Assembly (NCBI GenBank): GCA_029550525.1
Contig: JAKPHF010000008.1
Coordinates: forward strand, 62,001-126,000
Length of the DNA stretch: 64,000 nucleotides
DNA from: Planctomycetota bacterium
GTDB taxonomy: Bacteria > Planctomycetota > Phycisphaerae > UBA1845 > PWPN01
Direction: 5' to 3'
In this document: one piece after another, positions 1 through 8,441 of the stretch
Layout of the letters: each line of letters opens with the position of its first letter
Numbering within the stretch: position 1 is the first letter of the stretch
Notes under the pieces: generated by a model
Told to the model about the DNA's origin: nothing
What the model saw: only the letters and a program-made list of their open reading frames with translations
The model's database searches: none
Translations under genes and position numbers: made by a program

Positions 1-1291
1 TCGGCTGGACGAACCCCGCACTGGTGGTGACCAGCGTCGGCTCGATAAGTTCGTGCCGCACCGAGTGGTGGCAGTCCGGGCAGCGGGCCCGCTGGGCGGC
101 CACGTGCACGCGATGGTATTCCTGGACCTTTTCGATATCACGCGTCTCGAATCCTTCGAGATAGCGAGCCTGATCGTGGCAGCGTTCGCAATCCCGTGCG
201 TTCACGTCGGAACGGCCCTGCACCACGTCCAGGTGGCAGCTCGCGCAATCGATGTTGCGTTCGAGAATGTCGCGATGGTCCATGATCGACGTGGACTCGC
301 CCGCCGTGGTCGGCGTGCCGTGGACCAGGATCTGTCGCGTGGGCGGAGCATGGCACTTGAGGCACTGGCCGGTCCCGGCATTGAACGCCTGATTCGTGAA
401 ATGGCACGTGTAGCACGTGTTCATGTCGATGGTGAAGTGGTTTTTTCCGGTAGCATCGTAGCCGTGGCATGACGCACAGGTGAGGCCGGCCAGTTGCGTC
501 AGGCGAGCTCGCATGTCATGCAGCCGGACCAGCTCCATGGCGTCATCCAGCAGCCCCGTCAGTTCGCGGGCTTTCAGTTCCGCTTGGATAGCCTCCGCCT
601 GCTCGGCCACGGGGCGCACGGACCTGGCGATATGCTCGATCCGAGCGAACACGTCCACGGGCGTCTGGCTCCGCAACCGCGCCGTCACCGCTTCCAGTTG
701 CTGCTCGTTGGTCTTCAGTTTCTCGTCCGTGTCCAGGTGGGTCTTGTGCAAGAACGTCACCGTAGGCGTGCGCTGCACTTTCGTGACGGTATCACCGATG
801 ACGCGGTCTTCGGTTCGGACCTCGCCGATGGGCAGCGGCTTGTTGACGTACTTCTCATCGCCATGACATTCCGACACCAGGCAGCTCGCGTCGGCGACAT
901 GAGCCCGAGGCCGTGCTGTGCCCGCCCGGCCGCTGAAGTAGCTCGTCACCTGCGACAGGCCCTTGAATTTGGCCTTCACCGTGAAGCGCTCGCCGGGCGC
1001 ATAGTGACAATCCACGCAACGGACCCCCAGCTTGGCCCCGTGCATGTCGTGGCTCCACGATTGCCAATAGGGCTCCATGATATGGCACGACCGACAGAAG
1101 CTGGGTTGGGCCGTGTAAATCTCCGCGCCCCCCATCGTGACCGCGCCGATGATGAACAGGATACCGGCGCCCCACATCAGCTTGCGGCTCCACGGGCGCG
1201 GCGGTTTCGCGACACTTTCATCACCCGCCTTCAGTCGTTCGCGTTGACCGCCCGCGGTCGGCTCTTCGCGCTGATTGCCCGGATTCTCCAT
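1..1291 (-). CDS. NapC/NirT-like multihaem cytochrome c, partial (C-terminus off the left edge)
   Basis: The frame opens with ATG at 1291 and stays open to the window edge, giving 430 residues without a stop. After about 35 polar residues there is one membrane helix (LMWGAGILFIIGAVTMGGAE). The first haem site, CRSCH, is followed by IMEPYWQSWSHDMH, as in NapC/NirT quinol dehydrogenases. Further sites are CVDCH, CASCH twice, CYTCH, CLKCH, CERCH and CPDCH, plus one CLVSECH (CX4CH), so nine candidate haems are visible. A helical, haem-free stretch separates the third and fourth sites. By family it should sit on the periplasmic face of the inner membrane and pass electrons from quinol to soluble or outer cytochromes. 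It is divergent from the 24-haem gene beginning at 1479, so the two may work together (inference). Confidence 0.85.
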   Translation of the reverse strand, partial: MENPGNQREEPTAGGQRERLKAGDESVAKPPRPWSRKLMWGAGILFIIGAVTMGGAEIYTAQPSFCRSCHIMEPYWQSWSHDMHGAKLGVRCVDCHYAPGERFTVKAKFKGLSQVTSYFSGRAGTARPRAHVADASCLVSECHGDEKYVNKPLPIGEVRTEDRVIGDTVTKVQRTPTVTFLHKTHLDTDEKLKTNEQQLEAVTARLRSQTPVDVFARIEHIARSVRPVAEQAEAIQAELKARELTGLLDDAMELVRLHDMRARLTQLAGLTCASCHGYDATGKNHFTIDMNTCYTCHFTNQAFNAGTGQCLKCHAPPTRQILVHGTPTTAGESTSIMDHRDILERNIDCASCHLDVVQGRSDVNARDCERCHDQARYLEGFETRDIEKVQEYHRVHVAAQRARCPDCHHSVRHELIEPTLVTTSAGFVQP

Positions 1292-1355
1292 GGTCTCGCC
1301 CTGCCAAAAAGAACCTTCAGATCATTTGCACTGGTTCGAGCCGGCCGAATGCCAC

Positions 1356-1384
1356 CTGACGCGCACGCCGCGTGGCGATATAAT
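1356..1384 (+). promoter_or_regulatory. Candidate sigma-70 promoter for the 24-haem cytochrome
   Basis: A -35 like box CTGACG (1356-1361) and a perfect -10 box TATAAT (1379-1384) are separated by 17 bp. The predicted start lies near 1391, about 90 bases before the start at 1479. The site is in the divergent gap between the two cytochrome genes. The start codon has no strong Shine-Dalgarno sequence, so translation is not obviously efficient. Confidence 0.5.
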
Positions 1385-1478
1385 AGTAAACGAGATGTTG
1401 AGCGATTTCTCCGGCCGACCAAACGGTAACCAATATATCGCTCAGCCCGTGTTTGAACAATCACCTGCACGATCGGAA

Positions 1479-4400
1479 ATGCCGATGTTCACACGTTTCT
1501 CGTTCCCGCGGCTGCACCGGTTCAGTGTCTTGTTGTGCCTGGCCCCGCTCGCGCCCGCGTTCGCAACAGATTCGGTCACGTATACCGGCTCAGTCGTGCG
1601 CGATTATCAGTACGCGCAGGCGCCCGCCATGCAGATGCCCACCTCCGTGGCCGTCAGTACTGACGGCACGGTCGCGGTTGCCGATGGTGTCAACCATCGC
1701 ATTCTGCTGTTTCCGTCCGCGGGAGGATCGGCTCAGATAATCGACACGATCGGCGAAGAACGGCTGACCGATCCGCTCAATATGCGCTTCGACTCCGCGG
1801 GCCGCCTCTGGATTGCCGATACAGGTCAGAAGCGCGTCGTGGTCCGTGCCGTTGATGGCAGCCTCGATCGCATCATCACACTCGATGCACCGGCCGACGG
1901 ACATCCTTTCAACCCCACCGGTGTCATACCGATCGGCGACGGCCAGCAAGCGTGGATTGTCGATAACGATTCCCACCGCATCCTCCGGTGGGATGCCCGG
2001 ACTCAACCCGCCGACTTCATCACACTGGGCAAACAGGGATCAGCGCTCGGCCAGTTCTACTATCCGTTCATGGCCGCCCTCGACTCTGAGGGTCGATTAT
2101 ACGTCACCGATGCGCTGAACGGCCGCGTGCAGAGTATCAGCAGCGCCGGCCGAGCCGTCGGCATCATCAGCAGCTACGGCGTGGAGCCGGGCCAGCTCTA
2201 TCGGCCCAAAGGCGTGGCCGTGGACGCCGATGGCCACATCTGGGTCAGCGACAGCGTGACCGGCGTCGTGCAGGTGTTTGAGCGAACCGGGGCGTTTCTG
2301 GGCGTATTGCGCGATGCCGCCGATCGGCCCATGAAGTTCGCCGCCCCCATGGGTCTCGCCTTCGGCCCTGACGGGAATCTCTTCGTAACCGAATCGCTGG
2401 CCGACCGGGTCCGCGAAGTCAAGATCGCAACGCAGCCGCGGCCTCGCGAGCTGCCGCGGCCCGGCCGAGCTCGTGTGGTGCCGGGCGCCGGTCAGGCCCC
2501 CGCCTGCACCATTTGCCACATCGAGTGGCTTCCCGCGCTGGCCGACAACGCCAGCACGCCGATCATGTCGTTGCCCGAGCATGGCCCCGACCATCCCGTG
2601 GTCAGCCAAAGTGACATGTGTTATTCATGCCACGACGGCTCTGTGGTCGATTCGCGGCGGCGAGTTTGGCGCGAACACGGCCACCGCACCGGCATCGTAC
2701 CGCCGGCTGGCATGACCGTGCCGAAGGCGCTGCCGCTCGTGGACGGCAAGATCGCCTGCCGTACGTGCCACTCGGCCCACGCGGGCGGCCAGCAGAACCA
2801 GAGCCTCGCCGACGTCGTCTTCGTGCGCGTCGAACGCGGAGCGGGAGAACTGTGCATCAGTTGCCACGGCGACAAGGCCATGGGCCCGGCGGCCGGCGCT
2901 CACCCCGTGGGAGGCATGCCCTGGCCCGTACCCGAGGAACTCATCAAAGAAGGCGCCAAGGTCGGTACCAATCCGCGCGAGCTGACCTGCTACGTCTGCC
3001 ACATGCCGCACGGTTCCCAAGAACACCATTTGCTCGTCATGGGCACCGAGAGCAGCCAGCTCTGCCTGACCTGCCATGCCAAGCTGCGTCCGGGACTCTG
3101 GCGACCCGATCTGCCCCGCGAGCATCCGCAGAACCCGCCACTGCAGACGCCCGCTCAAAAGGAAGCCATTCGGGATATGGGCACGAGCGTGGGCGCGAAC
3201 GACACGCTCATCTGTCTGTCCTGTCACAAGATTCACCACGGCGTGAGCGACCGCTATCTGCTCGCCGACACACTGCAGGACAGCCGGTTGTGCATTCGCT
3301 GTCACCCCGAGCGTGCGGAGATGAAGGGCACCCCGCACGACCTGCGAGTCAGCGCCCCCGATTGCCGCAACCGCATCGGTCAGACCGCCGAACAGAGCGG
3401 GCCATGCGGAGCATGTCACACGTTCCACCGCTATGCTCGCATGCCGGACCCGCAGCCGCACGATCCCACCGGCCTGTGCACGACCTGCCATCAGGCCGAC
3501 TCATGCGCGAGCAAAGTGGATTTCACGGCTCCCGGCCATCCGTACAACGTCAGCGCGGATCAGCTGCCCGACAACGTATCGCTGCACGTGTTCCCGCGAC
3601 CGGACGGCCAGGGCAAAGTCATCGCCTGCCTCACCTGTCACAACCCGCACCAGGCCACCAACCGGTTCTTCCTCAACAAGCCGCAACCCCAGCTCTGCGC
3701 TGAGTGCCATACCGGCATGGCCACCTCCATGAGCGGCGGACACGAGTTGATCGGCCTCGATGCCCGCAACATCGATGGCCGCACGCCCGCCGAGGCCGGC
3801 AAGTGCGGCTTCTGCCACACCATGCACGAGGCCAAGGGGCCCGCGCTGTGGGCCGCCACCGCCGATCCGCCGCAGACCGCCGACGGTCTGTGCACGAACT
3901 GCCATCGCCAGGACGGCCTGGCCGCCCGACTGCCCGAGAGCAAGCTCCGCCACCCCACCGGACCCGAGACAGTCGAAGCCGCGGCCCGGCTGACCACGGA
4001 CTTGCCACTGAAGGACGGGCAGGTGTCCTGCAGTTCCTGCCACGATCCGCACGGCGACGCCAAGGCGGCGCCCGCGCTCCTGCGCGACGGCCCCAAGACC
4101 GCCAATCTGTGTGTGGATTGTCATCGCGAGCCGGCCGGCCTCGCCCATGGCTACCACGACATCACCCGCCGTCCGGACGCCTGGCCCGCACCGTCGCGCG
4201 ATCAGGCCGACGTCTGTATGAGCTGCCACCAGGTCCACAGCAACGATGAGGCCCGCGGATTGTGGACGATGACGCCCGCCAAGGACTACGCGCAATCGGA
4301 CGGCGTCTGCCTGAGTTGCCACACGCACGTGGAGTGGAGCGGTCACGGCGTGCGACCCGCCGAACCGGGCCCACAGACGCAACCCGCCGAGCGGACGCAA

Positions 4401-5123
4401 GAACCGAGCATTCACGGACTGCCGCTGGTGCCGACCGCCCCCGGCCGCCGTTCGGGCACCATCGGCTGCAAGACCTGCCACGATCCGCACGGCGCGCCGG
4501 GCGAGCCGCACTTGTTGCGAGCCACCGCCACGCACGACCCCGGCGCCATGTGCCTCGCCTGCCATCAGGATTTGCAGTACATCGGATTGAGCATGCACGG
4601 CCACGAGATGATGAAGGAGTTCACGCAGGGCACGCAGGCCCCGCAAACTCGCATGTTGCAGTGCGGTCCGTGCCATTCGGTGCACACGCCTGAGCCGGCC
4701 GCCACGCAGCCGCTCCCCGGCGTGCTGGGCCAGTTGCCGCAGGACGTGCAGCGATGCGTGAGTTGCCATCGGCCCGGCGGCGGCGCGACGCCGGTGAAGA
4801 TCATCGAGCACTTCGGGCCGTTACAGAACGTGAGCGAGCCGGGTACACCGGGCTTCATGCCGCTGGTCAACGACGCCGGCCAGATCGGTCGCGAAGGGCG
4901 CATCGGCTGCATCACCTGTCATGCGCCGCACGGCCGGCCGCCGGGCCCCGCTTTCCCCGCCGTCGATCCGAAACAGATCACGCGCGAGCAGCTCCAGGCC
5001 ATGATGCCCATGGTCTCGCCGTACAACCCGCCCAACCTGTGCAGCAGTTGTCACGGGTTCGACGGCCTCATGCGATACCTCTATTGGCATCAACCCGAAC
5101 GCCGCGGTGGAGCGGAGCGATGA
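1479..5123 (+). CDS. Secreted NHL-repeat beta-propeller fused to a 24-haem cytochrome c
   Basis: The 1214-residue product starts with a signal peptide (about residues 1-30, ending LAPAFA). Residues of about 35-320 form an NHL-type propeller, with repeats such as PTSVAVSTDGTVAVADGVNH, KGVAVDADGHIWVSDS and MGLAFGPDGNLFVTES. The remainder has 24 CXXCH sites, from CTICH to CSSCH. Many are paired and followed by H/PHG (CHDPHG, CHAPHG, CHMPHG), the pattern of doubled-CXXCH cytochromes. No membrane anchor or C-terminal sorting signal is visible, so it is probably periplasmic or extracellular. I chose the ATG at 1479 because it places the signal peptide at the N-terminus; the frame is open further upstream through TTG. 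A haem-wire protein docked through its propeller is the likeliest role. The electron acceptor is unknown. Confidence 0.88.
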   Translation: MPMFTRFSFPRLHRFSVLLCLAPLAPAFATDSVTYTGSVVRDYQYAQAPAMQMPTSVAVSTDGTVAVADGVNHRILLFPSAGGSAQIIDTIGEERLTDPLNMRFDSAGRLWIADTGQKRVVVRAVDGSLDRIITLDAPADGHPFNPTGVIPIGDGQQAWIVDNDSHRILRWDARTQPADFITLGKQGSALGQFYYPFMAALDSEGRLYVTDALNGRVQSISSAGRAVGIISSYGVEPGQLYRPKGVAVDADGHIWVSDSVTGVVQVFERTGAFLGVLRDAADRPMKFAAPMGLAFGPDGNLFVTESLADRVREVKIATQPRPRELPRPGRARVVPGAGQAPACTICHIEWLPALADNASTPIMSLPEHGPDHPVVSQSDMCYSCHDGSVVDSRRRVWREHGHRTGIVPPAGMTVPKALPLVDGKIACRTCHSAHAGGQQNQSLADVVFVRVERGAGELCISCHGDKAMGPAAGAHPVGGMPWPVPEELIKEGAKVGTNPRELTCYVCHMPHGSQEHHLLVMGTESSQLCLTCHAKLRPGLWRPDLPREHPQNPPLQTPAQKEAIRDMGTSVGANDTLICLSCHKIHHGVSDRYLLADTLQDSRLCIRCHPERAEMKGTPHDLRVSAPDCRNRIGQTAEQSGPCGACHTFHRYARMPDPQPHDPTGLCTTCHQADSCASKVDFTAPGHPYNVSADQLPDNVSLHVFPRPDGQGKVIACLTCHNPHQATNRFFLNKPQPQLCAECHTGMATSMSGGHELIGLDARNIDGRTPAEAGKCGFCHTMHEAKGPALWAATADPPQTADGLCTNCHRQDGLAARLPESKLRHPTGPETVEAAARLTTDLPLKDGQVSCSSCHDPHGDAKAAPALLRDGPKTANLCVDCHREPAGLAHGYHDITRRPDAWPAPSRDQADVCMSCHQVHSNDEARGLWTMTPAKDYAQSDGVCLSCHTHVEWSGHGVRPAEPGPQTQPAERTQEPSIHGLPLVPTAPGRRSGTIGCKTCHDPHGAPGEPHLLRATATHDPGAMCLACHQDLQYIGLSMHGHEMMKEFTQGTQAPQTRMLQCGPCHSVHTPEPAATQPLPGVLGQLPQDVQRCVSCHRPGGGATPVKIIEHFGPLQNVSEPGTPGFMPLVNDAGQIGREGRIGCITCHAPHGRPPGPAFPAVDPKQITREQLQAMMPMVSPYNPPNLCSSCHGFDGLMRYLYWHQPERRGGAER

Positions 5124-5153
5124 AAACGGCAGAAGCCCCGTTTCAAAAATGAA

Positions 5154-5230
5154 GCGACGCGGCGCCCCGGTCTCTTCATCACCGTGTCGCCGCGTCATCT
5201 ACTTTCTTCGCCGCGTCGCCGCGTCGTAGT
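5154..5230. repeat. CGCGGCGACGCGG-type repeat cluster (family C)
   Basis: Between the cytochrome and the TPR gene lie several imperfect copies of CGCCGCGTC(A/G), for example CGTGTCGCCGCGTCATC and CGCCGCGTCGCCGCGTCGTAG. Related copies occur at 30735-30767 and 30875-30910, and across the stop codon of the gene ending at 52163. Function is unknown. Confidence 0.6.
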
Positions 5231-5231
5231 C

Positions 5232-6923
5232 TTATTCGTGCCGCCCCGCCGCGGCCCGCGCTCGCTCTGCCTGCGGGCTGTCCGGAGCCGCCTCGGAGAT
5301 CCGGTGATACATCGCCCGTGCCCGATCGATCAGGCCCAGGTTTTCCAATGCCAAGGCCAGGTTCTCGCGCCATTCCAGATTTGACGGGTTCCCCGCCACC
5401 GCCCGTTCGAAGTGCTCGACCGCCAGTTCGAACTGCAGCCGATCCGCGAACAGCACGCCCAGCCGGTAGTGCAAATCCACGTAGTTCGGGTGCAAATCCA
5501 ACGCGCGTTGCAGGGCATGGATGGCCTCGTCTGTTCGGCCTGCCTCATGGAGTGCCAGTCCGAGTTTCACCAACGCCTTGGTGTACGTCGGATTGATCCG
5601 CACGGCGTGGAAGAAGTGCTCGATGGCTTCGTCGAGCAGCCCCCGCTGTCGCAGCAACAGGCCGAGCCGATAGTGAGCATCCGGATGATTGGGCCGCTCG
5701 CGCACGAACTCACGATGCCGTTCAATCTGGACCTCGATCAGATCATCGGCCAGATCGCTCGGCGGCGCGGCCACGTCCGAACCCGGACCCGTCAGTTCGA
5801 GATACTTCTCCGCTTCCCGCTGCACGGCGCTCTTGAGCTGCAGCCGGGCCATCTCGGAGTACAAGAGCGTGCTGTTCGGCTCGATGCTGGCCGCCAAATC
5901 GAGGCTCGATAGCGCCTCGGCCTCCCGGCCCGCCTCATGCTGGGCCACGCTCAACCCCGCGTACGCCGTCAGCAGCCGATCGTTGATCTCGATCGCCCGA
6001 CTGAACCACGACGCCGCGTCGGCGTATTTGCCCGCCCGCAGGAACTGCGTCCCGATCTTCACGTTCGCTTCGAGGAAGTTCGGGTGGATCTCCACCGCCT
6101 GCAGATAGGCCCGCAGGGCGGACTCGTCGCGGCCCATCTTGACGTACAGGTCGCCCAGCCGAACGTGACTGTCGGGGAACTCCGGCTGCTGCTCGGTCAT
6201 GCGGCGAAGCTGCTCGACGGCCTCGTTCAGCAGACCGGCCTGTTCCAGCGTGTCCACCAGATCGTTGCGGGCCTGCCAATTGTCCGGCTCGATCACCAGC
6301 GCCCGCTCGTATTCGGCAATCGCCTCCAGGCAATCGCCATTGCGCACCAGCAGGTTGGCCAGCGTGAGGTGCACGTCCATGTCGTCCGGCGCTTCGATCA
6401 GGATTTCCTGATACTGCTCGATGGCGTCGTCAAGCCGGCCGTGCACGAGATGGATGGCGGCCAGCCGCTCGCGCGCACTGCGCAGCTCAGGACAGATCCG
6501 TATGGCCTGCCCGTAGTGAACGACCGCATCATCCGGACGCCCCTGCCGCTCGCGACAATACGCCAACGCATACTGGATGGCTGCATCCGCGGGCTCCAGG
6601 TCGGCCGCGACGATCAACTGATCGACCGCTTCGTTCAGGAGTCCCAATTGTTCGAGGGAACACGCTGCCGCCAGCCGGGCCACCAAGTTTGCCGGCTCCA
6701 ACTCTATCACACGAAGAAACAGATCCCGGGCCCGCGATACCTGCCCCGCCTGCAGATGACAGAACGCCAGGTCCATCAGGGCATCGACGCAACAAGGATC
6801 CTGCTCCACGCGGACAATGAGCGCTTCCCGTGATGACGCGACCCGGCGGTCCAGCCGGTCGCGCAACGCGTCCGACAGTCGCCCCACCAAGCCGCGTCCC
6901 AGTACTTCCAGAAGATAAGACAT
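5232..6923 (-). CDS. Tetratricopeptide-repeat protein
   Basis: This 563-residue protein consists almost entirely of 34-residue TPR units. Examples are NLVARLAAACSLEQLGLLNE, DMDVHLTLANLLVRNGDCLE, YTKALVKLGLALHEAGRTDE and YVDLHYRLGVLFADRLQFE. I count at least twelve units between residue 50 and the C-terminus. The ATG at 6923 (MSYLLEVLG) is preferred over an upstream alternative start because it begins a plausible amphipathic N-terminus and follows GGCGGGGAAAT. There is no signal peptide or membrane segment, so it is probably a cytoplasmic scaffold. It lies 70 bases downstream of a second TPR gene in the same orientation, which suggests co-transcription. The partner protein is unknown. Confidence 0.85.
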   Translation of the reverse strand: MSYLLEVLGRGLVGRLSDALRDRLDRRVASSREALIVRVEQDPCCVDALMDLAFCHLQAGQVSRARDLFLRVIELEPANLVARLAAACSLEQLGLLNEAVDQLIVAADLEPADAAIQYALAYCRERQGRPDDAVVHYGQAIRICPELRSARERLAAIHLVHGRLDDAIEQYQEILIEAPDDMDVHLTLANLLVRNGDCLEAIAEYERALVIEPDNWQARNDLVDTLEQAGLLNEAVEQLRRMTEQQPEFPDSHVRLGDLYVKMGRDESALRAYLQAVEIHPNFLEANVKIGTQFLRAGKYADAASWFSRAIEINDRLLTAYAGLSVAQHEAGREAEALSSLDLAASIEPNSTLLYSEMARLQLKSAVQREAEKYLELTGPGSDVAAPPSDLADDLIEVQIERHREFVRERPNHPDAHYRLGLLLRQRGLLDEAIEHFFHAVRINPTYTKALVKLGLALHEAGRTDEAIHALQRALDLHPNYVDLHYRLGVLFADRLQFELAVEHFERAVAGNPSNLEWRENLALALENLGLIDRARAMYHRISEAAPDSPQAERARAAAGRHE

Positions 6924-6993
6924 ATTTCCCCGCCTGTACCTTCCCGTGTCCCGTCGAGTACCCCCCCGTTGCGTCGAGCACGGGCTGACCACC

Positions 6994-8277
6994 TCAATCG
7001 CAGCCGGCCGCCTGGACCAACGGGCGAGTGCCCTTGCCCAAAAGCCGGATGTCCTCCAACGCCTGTCTGGCCGGCTCAAACTCGCGGTTCAACGCCAACG
7101 CACGCTCGAAGGCCTCGCGCGCCCGCTCCGGCTGCCCTGACCGATGCAGTAGTCGCCCCAGCAGGTAATGCACGTCGGGATAATCCCCTCCCTGCCGAAT
7201 CGCTTCCTCCAAACGCTGGACGCTGTCTGCCCACCGCTCGGTCTGGCCGTACAATTCGCCCAACAATATCAGCGCGTTTACGAATCTCGGGTTCATGCGG
7301 ACGGCCTGCTCGGCATGTTCGATGGCCGCCACGTTGCGCCCCAGGCGTCGGTATACCGCCCCGCAGTGATAATGCAGGTCGGCGTACTCCGGGTGCCGTT
7401 CCAACGCCCGCTCGAGCGTGGCCGCCAGTACTGAAAACACTTCCTGATCCACGTCGCTGGCCGGCAGCGACAGGAACGCGCTCACGAAATCCGGCTCCTC
7501 GACGATGATTTCGCCCAGCCGATCGATAGCCGCCTGATCGAGCGTCCCCGCGGATCGACCGGCGTCCTCGAGCGTCGGCAGCCTCGCACCCGGCGTCATT
7601 CTGGCCAGCACGCTCAGTTGAAACGCAATGCGTGAGTTGGCCGGATCCATCGCGTGCGCCCGCTGAAGCAAGTCCAACGCTCGGGCAGGGTTGCCCTGCA
7701 CGCCGTACACCTGGGCCAGCCGCTCGTGCGCATCCACGCGATTGCTGTCCAGCTCGATCGCTTTCTCCAGGCACGCCGCCGCATCGGCGTACTCTTCCCT
7801 CGCGGCATGCATCACGCCCAACTGGTAATACAGTTCGCCGGACTGCGAACACCGCTGCACGCCTTCTTGCAGCAACGCGATCGCTTCGTCCTTCTGGGCG
7901 TTTCGCCATAACGCCAACGCCAGCCGCACCCGCGTCTCCACGTCGTCGCCGTGCTGTGCCAAGGCTGACCGCAGCGTGTCGATGGCCAGATCGATCCGTC
8001 CCGTCCGCACATGGCATGCGACAAGGAAGCGCTCCATACCGCCGCCATGCGGATTCCAGCGAGCCGCCGCCTCAAAATGACCTGCCGCCTCCCGGAATCG
8101 CAGCCGTCGAAAATGTTCCAGGGCCGCAGCGTGATGCGCTCGCCCCAAATAAAACCTGCTCAACAGCCCTGTCAGCCCCGGTTCGGTGGCCAAGGGTCCG
8201 AGCCGCTCGATGGCCTGGCCATACCGGCCGGCGTTGTAGGCCGCCATGCCTTGCCGATAAGCTTCAGTTCTGTTCAT
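6994..8277 (-). CDS. Tetratricopeptide-repeat protein
   Basis: A 427-residue all-helical protein built of TPR units (for example GELYYQLGVMHAAREEYADA, RVDAHERLAQVYGVQGNPAR, YADLHYHCGAVYRRLGRNV). The start MNRTEAYRQGMAAYNAGRYG at 8277 begins directly with a TPR helix, so the 12 upstream in-frame codons are unlikely to be used. It precedes the other TPR gene by 70 bases on the same strand. A central stretch (about residues 245-275, LPTLEDAGRSAGTLDQAAID) breaks the repeat regularity and may be a linker between two TPR arrays. No catalytic motif is present. By sequence it is a protein-interaction scaffold of unknown client. Confidence 0.85.
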   Translation of the reverse strand: MNRTEAYRQGMAAYNAGRYGQAIERLGPLATEPGLTGLLSRFYLGRAHHAAALEHFRRLRFREAAGHFEAAARWNPHGGGMERFLVACHVRTGRIDLAIDTLRSALAQHGDDVETRVRLALALWRNAQKDEAIALLQEGVQRCSQSGELYYQLGVMHAAREEYADAAACLEKAIELDSNRVDAHERLAQVYGVQGNPARALDLLQRAHAMDPANSRIAFQLSVLARMTPGARLPTLEDAGRSAGTLDQAAIDRLGEIIVEEPDFVSAFLSLPASDVDQEVFSVLAATLERALERHPEYADLHYHCGAVYRRLGRNVAAIEHAEQAVRMNPRFVNALILLGELYGQTERWADSVQRLEEAIRQGGDYPDVHYLLGRLLHRSGQPERAREAFERALALNREFEPARQALEDIRLLGKGTRPLVQAAGCD

Positions 8278-8441
8278 GCTGGTGCACCTGAACACGTCTC
8301 GGTTCTCGGGCACAGCGCATGCCCGTAGAGCTTCCGTGCTCCACAGTCGGTATCGGTCAGTCCCGCCGCCGCCATAAGATGCCCGTCGGCCGGGTTTTCA
8401 GTCCTGCGAGAGAGTTTGCTTCGGTTAACCCAGGCCCGATA

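Noticed and set aside
1231..1470. Short minus-strand frame across the divergent cytochrome gap
   Set aside because: It overlaps the NapC-like start and contains no recognisable features; codon pattern and lack of a ribosome-binding site argue against it.
2625..4811. Long minus-strand frames opposite the 24-haem gene
   Set aside because: They are complements of a high-GC coding region with regularly spaced CXXCH codons. They lack any family match.
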